A stretch of 64,000 nucleotides of DNA from Rhopalosiphum padi (GCF_020882245.1 NC_083598.1:54473858-54537857), one strand, 5' to 3'; shown: positions 26,101 to 38,800, numbered from the stretch's first letter. Notes: generated by a model not told the origin, from the letters alone. Program-made: numbers and translations.

Positions 26101-29100
26101 AAGTTATATATAGGTGGTATTGAAATATTTGATCACCAACAAGGAAATTCAATTAAATCAAATCACTCGCAAATGTTCAAATATTCAATTGAATTTAACA
26201 CTAGTCTGTATAATATTATGCGTAGAAAATGATTTCTGAATATCATTATGGTCTATTTCATTGTAAATGAAATAATGCGAAGTCGTCGTTTCCAGAAGTA
26301 AACACACATAATGAGTTCTTCATAATATATACAATAATATTTATTGCTGATCGTCGTTCGTACAATTTTTTTTTGAAATTTTACTAACTCTTGCAGTACT
26401 TAGTAAACGACTTTGAATAATCATCATTCAATAATCAACATATTTTTAATTGTGAAATATAAAAAAAATTAAATTAATTAATGCTAAAACCATAATTATC
26501 ATTAAAATTTATGATTTATAAAAAAAATTGTGAAATATATAGATATAGAATATAGTACGGATGTAAATACTTATTCCTTATTTTAAATTATATTATACAA
26601 CTTACTAATTTAAAATTTAAACAAAATATTTAAATTAACACTAAATTTAGTGTATCAATAATATTGTTAATTAACTAATTCGATTGTTTAATATAAATCA
26701 TAAATGTCTTAACTAAACGAGTATAGTAACATAAACATTTTGAAATGTATTATATAAATACTATCGTGGCCCCTGGATAACAATTAAATTATTTAACTCC
26801 AAACATAAATTTAATTGCATTTAATAACAACAACCAATAAAAAATACATTTATGATTCGTATATCATTCATACGAGATTCAATGAATACACCAGTATAAA
26901 TATCAACCATAATAGTTTGCCATTTGAATAGATATATTAAACTAAAACTAGCTTATATACTATCTAGTTTTTTTAACACATTTATTTATAATTGCCTACC
27001 ACACACATTATTGGTTGAACAGTCAAGGTGTGATTCTAAGAATATGGAAATAAGTATTTACTATCAAAAATATAATTTGCGAAGTAGTAATAAGTAGGTA
27101 CTAAAAGATGAATTTAATTGTCGATTTTTAGCATTCGTATCGCGTGAATAAGGAATAACGCAATCATTAAATACCATTGAGATTTACGTAATTCGTTAAA
27201 GTAATAATAAAAAATTATGTTTTCTTGGAAATACATATTTACAGAGAATTGCACGCTTAAATTAAGTTAAGATAGGTCGCTACTCCCTTGGTGTATTCTT
27301 TTTACAAGGCATAATAGTTATTATCTTGTTTACTCTCAACAGATTATATCAACATTTATTTTTATTTTACCCACGATAGGTACTTACAATTTATAAAACA
27401 AATTTAGTTAGGTTATTATTATATATAAAAAAACATAATATAACGGTAAATTTTTAATAATTATAACTTATAAGTTAATTAAAAAATATTATTTCATTTC
27501 TTGATAAGCAATCCTAACCTTGTAAAAGAGAAAAAAAGTACATATAACCAATAATTATCGTAAAATATACCGTTCTGAAATCTGAGTTAAATATATTAAA
27601 TACATTTGTTTAGTAAAAAAAAAAAGTATTGTATACGAGTATTATGTATTTATTAAATAATAAATAGTAGTTAGGTACAATAGTTTTAAATAAATTATGT
27701 ATTAGTTATTAATTTAAAAATAATATTAGTTGAAATTCGTATTTTTTTATTATATCTATTTATTCTGTATATTAAAATATGATCTAATCAAATCTAATAA
27801 GTACAGAATAGTACATTTGATAACATAATTTGAAAAAAAATCATAGGTATAATATATGGAATACTAATGAGAGTATGTTATTACTTATTAGAAGAATACC
27901 TTTGAAAAACAAAGTGAATATTTCGTGGTCTAAATTTATGAAACTGTATTTTCTTCTTTTTGTATATTAATCTTGATTAACTTATAAATAATACTTACCT
28001 ATTATTGCAATATAACTATATTGTAATGCAAATCTATGCATTTCGAATGTATACAATTGCACATTAATTCAAATATCTGAAGTAAGCACGATTCTCTCTA
28101 ATTTATCAGTATGGTATTTTAGTATTTACTCTTTCAAACGAATTTCAAATTTACTTTTATTGATAAAACAAATAAAAAATAGAATAGGTAAATAAATATA
28201 TCAAATTGGATTTATTTTAGTTATTTATCTTACACATAAAAATAAAAGGTCTTAGTAAAATAAGAATAAGAAATAATATTTAAAATAATCTTCAGGTTTT
28301 TTGTTTAAATTTTCTAACTGCCTATCCCTTTTTTAATCAAATTTAAGTGTCATTAATCAATGGTTTCTTATACAAGTAATCACGTTTTTATTTTTTATTT
28401 TCTCTATCACAATGTTGGTAAATTATTACGCATAAATCAGTATACATTATGATATTTTGTATATTTTTATAAAATAAATTGATTTACAAAATGTATGCAT
28501 TGAATTAAAGGTAATTTAAACTATTTTTGAATATTGAAATCCTTTAAAGAATAATTGTTTAAGAAATTACTTTAAATAGGGGTATTACAATAGTTAATAT
28601 TTCTCAAAAGATAATTTTATTACAATTAATTATAATAATATAAATATCATTACGGTAATTTATTGATTGGAAGATTTAGAAAATGACATTAACCTGGTTG
28701 ATGTGCACAAAACTATTTTAAATAGATATTACATTATCCGTAAGAATGTTAATGGTAGTGAACAAATTAGGTACTTTTTTTTGTAAAAAAATGTGTCTTA
28801 TCTTTAGACTACTGTATATTGTCGTTTGTCCGTTGTAAAAGTGTAAGCTTTTGTTACGAACAAAACACTTCTTATCAAATGACACGAGGTTAAAAAAAAT
28901 AAATAATTAATTAAACAAAAAACACGAACACGAAAAATGGAACGAAACGTAATAATTAATGAATTTTCATCATAAAGTTTTGTTTTTCGTGTAGATATCT
29001 TACATTTTTTAGTTCTGAAATGCTTTATTACATTTCGCGTTGTGAAATGACAGAGAAGCTGTACACATATTAATTAGTCGTAAGTACTAAGTACAGTATT

Positions 29101-29359
29101 ATATCCGTCGCATTTATTGACTTTCAGTGTGTGTATTCGTATTTTCATATACACACGCGGCGGTGCTAAATTTATATCGCAGTCAATGCGTAGTTTATAT
29201 ATTGAGTTGATGAATGTCATGACGCGGAAATTAACATTGCACGTGGACTATTTAATTACAATGGAAAACGGCCGTTTTTGGCTGCAATAACCGCCACCGC
29301 CGGTCGCGTCGTAGTAAAAATATACATTTCGCTAAGAGATCAGCGTTAAGTAACCTGTC

Positions 29360-29587
29360 ATGTGCATTTGGTCATATCGCGGTTGCTTATATGTACATAA
29401 GCGCATCTTAAACCACGTGCAGGCGTGTACGGTAAAACGATTCCACGATCGGTGTCCGATGAAGCGGAAAAGATACGAATCGCCAATGAGGACAATAATA
29501 ACGAAATCTCATTTTAGGTCCGACGAATTTCTAAAAAGACATAAATCAAAGGATTTAGATATAGATTTATCACGTGCTATGTATACC

Positions 29588-29626
<39 letters not shown>

Positions 29627-29659
29627 ATACATTACACAAGGCAATCAATAGTTTCGTGA
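29360..29659 (+). CDS. open frame in CpG-rich domain, unrecognised
   Basis: This frame has a true ATG. The first 75 codons have mixed, basic composition (for example VKRFHDRCPMKRKRYESP and FRSDEFLKRHKSKDLDID) before it runs into the TA/GT microsatellite, which produces an artificial Cys-Val repeat and a late stop. The basic Cys/His-bearing part has no recognisable finger spacing. It could be a real small exon ending before the repeat: a TTTTAG|GTCCGA site near 29518 is a poor donor. It could equally be chance. Low confidence. Confidence 0.18.
29588..29626. repeat. (TA)6(GT)13 compound microsatellite
   Basis: TA units at 29588-29600 pass directly into thirteen GT units at 29601-29626, then ATAC. 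The alternating purine-pyrimidine tract could adopt Z-DNA and is probably length-variable. Confidence 0.9.
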
Positions 29660-30104
29660 GAAAATGATAAATCGCCCGTAAATAAAACATTACAAATGTC
29701 CGCGATACTGATCGATGGCACTAGCAATAATGTGTGCTTGTGTATTTGCGTGCGTGCGCGCGCGGTTCGGCAGTACCTAAAAGGTGGCGCAATCGGCGAG
29801 GAAAATGTTATACATTTATCTTGTACAAACCAACCGCCAAAACACACAACGCGCAGTAAAGAGTAATCGGAAATAGCCAATAAGTGAAATGCAAATGACT
29901 GCGCGGCATTAGCGGAAATGGCGCGGCGCGTTGTTGAAATAATAATATGCATAATTCAAACAATAATTATTTTTAATAACTAATGACAACGCTCCACGGA
30001 AATAAGAGAACAATATGAATTCCACTACGCGAGCGCAGTTCGTAATAATAATAATAATATGATTGGACACGTTTCATCACGCTGGTAACGTACACCGCGG
30101 AGAG

Positions 30105-30135
30105 AGAATATCATCTTCAGGTTGAATGATATTCT
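30105..30135. repeat. 10-bp inverted repeat with 11-nt loop
   Basis: AGAATATCAT at 30105-30114 is repeated as its exact complement, ATGATATTCT, at 30126-30135. A stem of this size is not rare in AT-rich DNA. It is noted because it lies inside the candidate promoter domain. Confidence 0.5.
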
Positions 30136-30513
30136 ATTATTTCATATTCCCGAACTGTTGTACGTTGACGTGTGTATATTATATAAAACTATGAAATATT
30201 TTAATATTTATTTATAAGTTATAACCATAATATTTACATAGGATCTTCCGAATTTCGATTGACAAAAACGGCGCGGAGATTATATTGGTTCTCGCGCAAT
30301 CCCCAACGTTTTGGTCATACAAAATGTGGATGATACTATATATATGTAATATGTAAACATATATTTTGGATACATTTAACATTCAAATGTGATGACTGGG
30401 TATTTTTCGACTGATATGGGTTAGTGCGTTATTTCAATGAATTACGGAAACGAAAATTCGATTTGAATCGTTATGGTTTAATGGTCGAACATAGTATGTT
30501 GCGTTATCGACGA

Positions 30514-30520
30514 TATATAG
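30514..30520 (+). promoter_or_regulatory. TATA-like box upstream of candidate alternative first exon
   Basis: TATATAG lies 56 nt before the ATG at 30570. A start site about 30 nt downstream would fall near 30544 and give a 5' UTR of roughly 25 nt. No convincing initiator is seen, so support is positional. Confidence 0.2.
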
Positions 30521-30569
30521 AGTACATCGCAGGAGTACAATTTAATCGTATCGGCGAGTAATCCAGAAA

Positions 30570-30610
30570 ATGGACAAACATAAAGGTACATTTTACCATT
30601 ATATAAAACG
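30570..30610 (+). CDS. candidate alternative first coding exon with strong donor
   Basis: An ATG in good context (CCAGAAAATGG) opens 13 codons (MDKHKGTFYHYIK) plus two bases. It then meets a consensus donor, CG|GTAAGT, at 30611. The exit phase is 2. The exon at 46254 begins with a single G that completes a phase-2 codon, so the join would read CGG (Arg) and continue into the acidic EDEEDEKEK run. This would make a 77-residue protein with the exon-3/exon-4 C-terminus. It sits at the downstream edge of a CpG-rich domain with a TATA-like box, as a first exon should. The exon is short and could be coincidental. RNA junction reads would settle it. Confidence 0.33.
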
Positions 30611-30946
30611 GTAAGTCGATAACATATTAGTCTATTATTTCGGTGCGAACTTTGACGTACCTATATAATAAAATATAAAACGGGTAAAGCTGTAAAAAAA
30701 TCGGCACTGTCCGGACTATTTTCATAATTACCAGACAAAAATCATCAAAATAGATGAAACATAATAATCAACAACGATTTTATTAAGTAGAGTAGTGTTT
30801 AATTTCAATAAATAAAATAAATTAAAAATATTACTTATAAGTTATAATATCTTTTATCATATTATAAAATTTAAATGTTGAAATGAAATTATAGTTCAAT
30901 CTATACTTATTGTTAATTGCAAAAATAAATTATCAGTAGGAATATA

Positions 30947-31098
30947 CAGTAAGTTGCCGTTATAACGAAAGTCATAGAAGTCTCCTGCCGAAAATCAGGA
31001 CTTATAAAGAGCTTATTCGAATTTTCGTTACAACGAAATTTCCGTTATAATGAAAAAAAATTCGGTCTCCTGGAGTTCGTTGTAACGGGATTTTACTG
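30947..31098. mobile_element. 152-bp Tigger/pogo-like MITE
   Basis: The element starts CAGTAAGTTGCCGTTATAAC at 30947. The complement of its right end (31098 backwards) reads CAGTAAAATCCCGTTACAAC, so 19 of 23 terminal bases match across the inverted repeats. Both ends abut the dinucleotide TA (30945-30946 and 31099-31100), the target duplication of Tc1/mariner-superfamily elements. The CAGT start and the CCGTTATAACGAA core are typical of Tigger/pogo-type termini. The interior has further partial copies of the core (TTTTCGTTACAACGAAATTT) but no coding sequence, so it is non-autonomous. Confidence 0.75.
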
Positions 31099-31109
31099 TA
31101 TTAATAATA

Positions 31110-34100
31110 ATTGTCAATGGGTTATAGGTATAGTGGTATACAATAAAACATCTATATAGAAATATAGGCTGACTGGCTGTCTCCATTAACATTTGTTTTT
31201 TCAAAAGCAACGATTAAGTTCAAATTTAACACAATGTCCATACAGTGACTTGTTCAGTGATAAGGTACACTAAAAACCTGTATACAACAGATTGACTTTT
31301 TTTAAAAAATCTGTTACACTTAAGACAAACGGCCTAGTGGTTCATTATTTTATGTCCTCATAGCATTAAGTGTTGTTTTTTATTTTTCGTGCGATTTTTT
31401 ACGACAGATTTATTTGAATTAATATTTTTTTAAATATTAAACACTGATTTATATTTTATTTGATATAAATATTCGTTCGATGAATTTATCTAAGTAGGTT
31501 TGTAAAGTATTTAAATCAACATCCAATAAGAATACCATCTCATCAGTTTAAATTATATATAAATATAAAAATGTGATATAAGGCTATGATAGTAAAATGA
31601 GGCAATTATAATTAATTAATTTATTATAACAATTTATTATACGCAATTTATTGTAATTCCCATGTACCTATATTATTGCATTCCTACACGTCTCTACAAC
31701 AGCGTAGGCGGTTTCCCGTTTCCACTTCACCGAGTCTTTCTGACTTTACCACAACTTTTCTGTTTACCAAACGTTTTTGCATTAAAACAAAGAAGTTTTG
31801 TACCTAACATTGTATTTGCGGTCTTAAATTACATAATACAATTTCGGAAGCCATAATTATGAGAGATTACGTAAATAAGTACATTTTAAAAAGTTTGACG
31901 AAGATAAGTAGAGGTAATTAACGAAACATTTAACTTTTTTATTATTTAATATGCTATCCAAATTCAATTTTACCTTTTATATATGTATGTGGTTGTGAGG
32001 AGAGGTGCATGGTGATATTTATACCTATATCTATTTTAGTAAAACTCTGTTTTTAGTCTGCAAAAATAAAACAAAAGCAGCAATATGTGTTTTAAATCTG
32101 ATATTGAGTCAGTATTTACTGTTTTGTAACTTTTTTGTTTTATTTTTTAAATCCATTTTTGGTGAGTCCGTAGATATTGGATCAATTATGATTATATACC
32201 TAAAGAAAATTTATATCAGTAATATTATATTTATTTTTACAACACTGACAGTAATGTTATTTTTTTTCATCAAGATAATTTATTAATTTATTTGTATGTA
32301 TAGCAAATTGTTTTGCTTATAAATATATTACGAATATAACCATGGTTTATTATCATATTTAATTTATCTTTTTAAATTAAAAAAGCAAATGGAAAAGAAG
32401 ATAAATATAAATTTAGCAAGTACCTATAGTTACTAGATAGTATATTAAATTGTTTCCTGGTAATATTTTTTAAATGTCCTCTAAATATTTTATCATCAAC
32501 AATTAAAAAACTTAAATAACGAGCTTGGTACAAACATAGTGTAACAAACAACATAGTGTAAAGGTTTTTTTGGAAAACATGTAATTATCTTTTTAACTTA
32601 AAAACATTATCGTAGAGAAAATGAAAATAAGTTAGACTCATTACTGTAATTAATGTACAATTATACTAATGGGGCATTGAAGAACAAAATAACATACTTT
32701 ATTAGGCACAATATAAAATAAAATGATCATGCCTATAATACTATAGTGTACTCAAATACCAATATCACTCAAAAATCTAGTTAAGCTTATAGATCCGTTT
32801 AATAGTCCAAGTAAAACCAAAGAGTCGATTATATAATCTCATCTTTTGTTTAGAGGAGATATTTTTTACTGTAATTTGATATGAATACTCCACACATACT
32901 CATATCTAATTTAAAGTACTTATATATACCATTCTAACTAATCTCCTGTAAATGTTCTCAATTTTTATTTATTTGGATTTTGATGATTTTTATTATTATT
33001 CATGTTTTGTAGTTTTTAAATTTTATCATTCGCCAATTAATTCATGGTATACCTAGGGCATAATTGTATTTTTATTTTTATTTTAATACCAGAAAAAGAG
33101 TTTATTTTTATTTATGATTTAGACTCAGGTATTAAAGCTTTTCTTTTTTTATTTATTATACTTTAATATAATAAAGTGTCGACAATCAATATAGTACATG
33201 TTGTTTTACAAATGTACATAAATAATATACGTTAGTCATGCTACATTGTAGCTTAACAATTATTATTGGTATGATAACGTTTAAAAGATTATGATAATAG
33301 TAAGTGTTAACGTGATACAGTAATGGAAGAATTGTTTTGTTGTTGTGATCGAGAAAGTTAAGGAGAGGAATTTTATTTAAAAGTAATAATAAAACTCTAA
33401 AAGTATACGAACATGCATATAGTAATAACATTTCTATGATAATTTTTCTATAAGTAATGTTTAAAATAAGTTACTAAAATGCTTTTGTTGAATACCTTTA
33501 AAACCAACTTTATTTTAAAATGAAGTAGAAATAAAATGTCATTTATTGCTTATTAAGCTTGTATAGTATTTATGTATATTATGTAAGGTATGTTTAAAAA
33601 ATTAAATATGTCATGTCTTAGTGATTATACAAATATTGTTTGAATTATTGAAACGTGCGTGTCTTTGATGCGAAAAATTGAACTGAAAAGGTAATTATTT
33701 TTTTTTCGTGGTAACCATAACGACCTTTTACGACCGATTTATAATTATTTGTAAAACTATGCACTTTGAAGTTCAAAGAATAAACAGATTGTTTTATTAA
33801 TATGATGTTGGTATACATCATCTGTTCATACTACATCAGAGAAAAAATATGAACTGAAATGTGAATACTGCAGACAAATTGTCTGATGTCTATTTCTCCC
33901 TATAGAACGTCAAAGATTTTATTTATGAATGAGATATTAATGTGTTATACGAAAAAAAATAAAAAATAAAAAATACATTTTTGATAGGATACACTGTATA
34001 TTATATACCAAATAAAATACACGGTGACAAATATTTCATGATACATCAAGAGTATAGAAAATTACAATTCAGGCTAGCGCGTCAGAATTCACAAGGAAGT

Positions 34101-34800
34101 ACAGAAAAAAATATGAAGACAAACCATCCACATATAGTATATAATTCTTAGAATTGCCATTTTTTCAACTACTGTGATCCATCATCGTCTCGCCAAATAA
34201 TTGTATTCAAAACTAAAATCTCTATGAATCATGGTATCCATGCTATCAAATATCTAATATGTACGATGAATAAAATACCGTACCTAACACAGTAATTTAT
34301 TCACCAATACGACTGCACATCATATTACAATTAGGATAATACGTTTGAATTTATTTATTTATTTAATTTATGAATATGAAAGTGTTTACTACTTAAGGAT
34401 GACAACAAACTTAAAGTTAAATTTTCATCAGTTTTGAAAAAGCAATGTTGAGTAAGCTAGTTTTAAAATATTCGTTTGATATTTACTATTCACGTGCTAC
34501 TATATTGTTGTTTGAATTTATTTTGTTAATACTTACGGTCTCAGAATAAAATAACAAATTATCGTATAAAAATCAATACAAAGCATCAATTATGTAATCT
34601 TTAGCTTTAGATTAACACATTTAAAACGACAGACGACAGTTATATAAAACAATATAACATTTATAATTTAAATTATCAATTGAATATTTAGTATAAATAA
34701 TAAAGTAATACTTTTCCATATCAAAAATAACTATAAAATATAAATTATTGTTGGTTACCGTATACCTATATTATTATCTAAAAATTTCATTATCATGGTC
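31110..34800. other. AT-rich stretch without visible genes
   Basis: Open frames at 31662-31856 and 32005-32286 (plus) and at 32372-32554 and 33186-33431 (minus) are A/T-driven and lack paired splice sites. The first has a slightly higher GC content (FPLHRVFLTLPQLFCLPNV) but no other support. No transposon ends were recognised. Confidence 0.45.
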
Positions 34801-35166
34801 TTTAAATTTTGAGGGACTTAAATCTCGACGATAGACGAATGTCATGGATCAGATTTCGATATGATAATGGAATCTTGAGCGATTGACGACGCTTGAAACG
34901 CGAATGAAAATAAGACATTTTTTGGATAACTGGACTCGAGGATAACCGCGAATACGGTCGAACTGATGAGAAACTACGACGGCAACGGGAACACTATATA
35001 ATAATAATAATTATTATTGTTGTGATATCGTAATATCAACGCAAGTGAAACTGTCGAGTTAACGTCTTTGACGGTAGTAATAATAATTACTATAGCTATC
35101 GTACTTGCGCTTACCGGTCGACACCGTATCGGATGAATTCAATTACCTTAGAGTATATCATGATAC

Positions 35167-35355
35167 ATGTATTACATATTATGTTACACGAGGTCTGCTA
35201 CTGCCGTAAGACGCTTAATATCATATTATACTCATGGCGACGTATCATCTGTGACGTCTGACCCGGCTAGCTGTGGTGAGCCTGCAGGCATGGCCACAGA
35301 CTTAACGGAGTCATCTTCTTCGCGGCGGGGGCTACCAACCTTATGGTCATACTAA
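35167..35355 (+). CDS. alternative plus-strand reading of the 35.2-kb patch
   Basis: A true ATG opens 62 codons, with a Ser-rich second half (SVTSDPASCGEPAGMATDLTE cut here at the next residues) and a TAA at 35355. A possible donor, GTG|GTGAGC, lies at about 35275. It is antisense to the candidate exon at 35232-35351. Only one of the two is likely to be real, and I prefer the minus-strand reading because it begins exactly at an acceptor. Confidence 0.15.
   Translation: MYYILCYTRSATAVRRLISYYTHGDVSSVTSDPASCGEPAGMATDLTESSSSRRGLPTLWSY
35232..35351 (-). CDS. candidate terminal exon, minus strand
   Basis: On the minus strand a TTTATATTATATTAG acceptor ends at 35352. The following 39 codons are open to a TGA at 35234-35232. 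The peptide is hydrophilic and coding-like (HKVGSPRREEDDSVKSV, then MPAGSPQLAG, then a DVTDDTSP end). The GC contrast with both flanks is strong. No preceding exon of this gene was identified in the window. The nearest strong minus-strand poly(A)-type signal is well downstream, near 34350-34370. No family recognised. The overlapping plus-strand frame is the main alternative. Confidence 0.3.
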   Translation of the reverse strand, partial: YDHKVGSPRREEDDSVKSVAMPAGSPQLAGSDVTDDTSP

Positions 35356-35427
35356 TATAATATAAATTATAATGTACGGTCGTTGATACAAGTGGATTGT
35401 GGTGGTGAATGGTGATGTAAAATATTC

Positions 35428-35435
35428 TGACGTCA
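35428..35435. promoter_or_regulatory. palindromic CRE (TGACGTCA)
   Basis: An exact 8-bp cAMP-response element, the CREB/ATF-type site. A one-mismatch copy (TGACGTCT) is near 35253. Both lie in the GC-richer 35-kb patch. An exact match is uncommon in DNA this AT-rich, but binding is inferred only. Confidence 0.35.
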
Positions 35436-35801
35436 CACACCGTGTTTCTATATCGAATTTCACCAGCAGTGCCTTATTAAATACTCGGTGAGATGACAAA
35501 AAACGAAATGTTCAGTATTACCGGCACAAAAAAAAAAAGTTATTTTTATGGTTTAATATCGTAAAAAATATTCAACAATAAATATTTGACGGTGTCTTCT
35601 GCAAAATCCGCGTGAAAATGAAACCCGGTACTGGTTAATATATCCAAGTAAATTCAGGTACCCGCTGACCAGTTTTCAGATATCAAATAATGACAAAACT
35701 GTGGTACAACGAATAACTCACTAAAAAGTACACGATTTTGACAATTTCCTTTTTTGGCTATTCCATCATGCATAGTTATTTATTATGTAATGTAAATATG
35801 T

Positions 35802-35813
35802 AATGGCGCCATT
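35802..35813. promoter_or_regulatory. 12-bp palindrome of two back-to-back GCCAT sites
   Basis: AATGGCGCCATT contains two divergent GCCAT cores, the recognition core of Pleiohomeotic/YY1-type zinc-finger proteins, which recruit Polycomb complexes in flies. Two cores alone do not define a response element. Confidence 0.25.
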
Positions 35814-35899
35814 TTTTGCAAAGACACTGTGCAATATAATATATGGCCGTTACGGTGATACCGTTGACGGAGGTACACCGTCGGTAACACGTGTGAAAT

Positions 35900-38800
35900 A
35901 TCTCAATAATACATAAATACGGTAATATAATAAATAATTAGCTGGCATAAAATGGTAGTAAAGTATAAAATGTGTCGACTAAATTAAAGTGTAATCGATT
36001 GAACATATTATGTATTATCACGTTTCATCATTCTGTCATATAACTTAATCGCTTGTCTAGATTCTGCTTATGACATTTGTTTTTGTTTTTTTTTTTTTTT
36101 AGTGGTGGTTGGGTTTTCTTTTAGGTATTTATCGTGTTATTATATTTTGGCTACCTTCTGATATAGACCTTGTTCGTTTTTGATCGCAAATTTATTATTA
36201 ATAATTTACGAAGTCAAGTTTTAAGAAAACCTTGTCTTACAACATAAAATATGTTTCCCGTAGTTATATTTTCTCTTTGCCACGTAATGGCCTTGCCACC
36301 CACGTGACACGTGCCCTTAAAATAATCAAATATATGAGTTTTGTAGATCTCGTAGATTTTCCTCGATTTTCACTAATTTAAACAAATACTTAAATTTATA
36401 ATATGATAAATTACCAACAATATGATTTTATATTTTTAAATTATTATTTTATCGTATTATTTCCCGAGGAAATCGTAGCATTTAATTTGTGTCTTACCCT
36501 AGTACGAACTTCATATAAAATGTATATTTAATCGATTTTAGAAGCAATTCTTCCATAGAAATAAAAATAAATATTACATGAAAATCATATTTTTATTATT
36601 AAGTACAATTCTGGTGCTGAGAACCATGACGTAAAACTATTGTATGCGTTAATATTAGTGATAAAGTAAATAAAGCTGTATGCAATAATATAATTGTTTA
36701 TATGATTTTTTGATTTTTTGAAAGCGAACTTATTATGATAATAAAAAACAGTTTGGCAATCACCCAGATTATAATATTTCCAGGTAATCATTGTATTAGC
36801 TAACGTGTAGCATATGAACAAAGTAAAATTATATCGATAGGTATATTGTATATTTATAATAGTATATTGTTATAATAACCCATTATAAATATACCAGAAA
36901 TTGAAGCTAGAAATGTGGGTATTGAGAATGTCTTAAAATGAGAATAAAATAATAGGTACCTAGCCGTTAAACATACTACAAAATATAGTGTTCGTGTTGT
37001 TACGTAGAATACAAACTACTGAAGGACTAAATGTAAATTGTAAAATTCAACCAAGTGAAGTATAAGAGCATTGTATTTGAGAATCATATTATACAAGTAG
37101 CATTTTGTTGTGTAAAGTTGTAATTGTATAATAAGCAATAAGGATAAAACAAAAGGAGAAATATAAACCAAATAATGTTCAAAGTAGATTATATAACATT
37201 ACATCAATGTGATTGCGGTATATTATAATGTATATTTTTTGGAAATAACGTTGTCGATAAAGTCACAATTAAATATATTCGTGATATTTTTATTGAAAAA
37301 ATGTTAATAGTTTGATCAAAAATGTTCAGATTTTTGGAAGATAATTAGACTAGATGAATTTCAACTAATATATATTTTTATACTATCGTAAAAAAATATG
37401 TTCATTACAGAGTAAATTGTAAAATATGGTCAAATATAGTATAGATAGTCTAATATAAGCATTAAAAATAGTATAAAAATATAAATGGCGGGTGTTTGGT
37501 AAACACATGGATGGACACGGGTTGGATTTATTGATCATTTAGCGTTCGATACACCCTACCCCACGTTTTCACGTGAACTTAGTGAAGTATAGTCAATTAT
37601 AGTTGTTTAAATAAAGCGGGTTTTCTTATATTTTTACTTTTAAATTAGAATATAGTTCAAACTGAATAAACGTATATACAACCAAATAAACTGTTACAAT
37701 AGTCAATAATATTAATTTTCATTATCCAAGTCCATAAAAACATCTAAGAATTATTTGGAAAAAATCTCAGTTTTTCCCTGTAAATTTCGACACATTCTAT
37801 TAAAACTTATATTTTAACCTTGAGTCTTTGAGTAAATTTAAAGTTTTAAATTCTAATTTTATTTCTATTTTCCCCATATCTATAGCTAAAATAAAAACGC
37901 ACACAGAATATTATGAATTATTATCGTGGATATTTATAGGTATATTGAAAATTTTTATTATTTTAAACAATTAATTTACATGAAAAATGTAATACATTTT
38001 TTTGAATTACTATAATGAATTTACCTCATAATCATAAACTATTTAATATGATTCAAACGAGGTTTCACATGCTAATTTTAAGAGTTAGTTTAATTAACAT
38101 TTAATTTGATTTGACTTGTATAAGTGTATAATAATTTTAATTATAAACATAACTTAACCGCAAATACTTACATAAAAATCATTCATATTACTTACAAACA
38201 GTATTCGATTTTTTTTATATATAAATATAGAATCTAAATTAATTATAACTAATAATAAATAATAATTCTTTAAAATTTGTTATATTTCAAATATAATATA
38301 CTGGATCAAAAACACGAATAAAATATTTATCTAAGTACTTAAAATCTTAGGTTTAGTGCATTATTTTTATTTGAATAATAATAAAATTATTTAATATCAC
38401 AAATATAAATCCTATGTTTGTAAATTGTAAATAGGCTGTATTAATCGTTATACATTTTTCTTATACATATTATTGAATATTAATTGTATTTTATTTTGTA
38501 ATATTGTATTGATTGATTTCATTTATTTTTTTACATTACATCAAAATTCATTACAATAAATAACTATTCAAATTAGGCTAAATAAATTATTAAAATTTGA
38601 AAATTGGAATTAAAATTACATTTTATTTATGTAAAAATATAACTTTTATCTTAATATAATGGTGTTATATATATTTGAAATTCCTCAATGAACACACATA
38701 TACATATATTGTGAAGAATAATATATTATTAATGAAGGTAGAAACGACATGTAATTTACATAGTGATTATAAAAATAATTAAAATTTGTTTTAGTAGATG

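Larger units (their letters stand above)
29100..30569. promoter_or_regulatory. CpG-rich domain, probable promoter/enhancer region
   Basis: Over about 1.4 kb, CpG-rich segments interrupt the AT desert: CGCGGCGG near 29155, CGCCACCGCCGGTCGCGTCG near 29290, GCGTGCGCGCGCGG near 29750, CCGCGGAGAG near 30096 and GGCGCGGAG near 30270. The domain ends directly upstream of a candidate first exon with a strong donor. A TATATAG box lies at 30514-30520. It may act as an alternative promoter for the exon at 30570. Several open frames inside it (29360-29659 plus, 29632-29952 minus) may only reflect the lower stop density of GC-rich DNA. Confidence 0.35.

Noticed and set aside
29360..29659. The Cys-Val repeat tail of the 29.4-kb frame as a real protein repeat
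   Set aside because: It is translation of the (GT)13 microsatellite and carries no protein signal.
32005..32286. 93-codon hydrophobic plus-strand frame as a chemoreceptor-like fragment
   Set aside because: Non-ATG start, A/T-driven Phe/Ile/Leu composition, no paired splice sites; expected by chance at this base composition.
34963..34974. CTGATGAGAAAC, resembling a hammerhead ribozyme core (CUGAUGA...GAAA)
   Set aside because: The two conserved boxes are directly adjacent, leaving no stem II, and no flanking stems I and III with a cleavage triplet could be paired.
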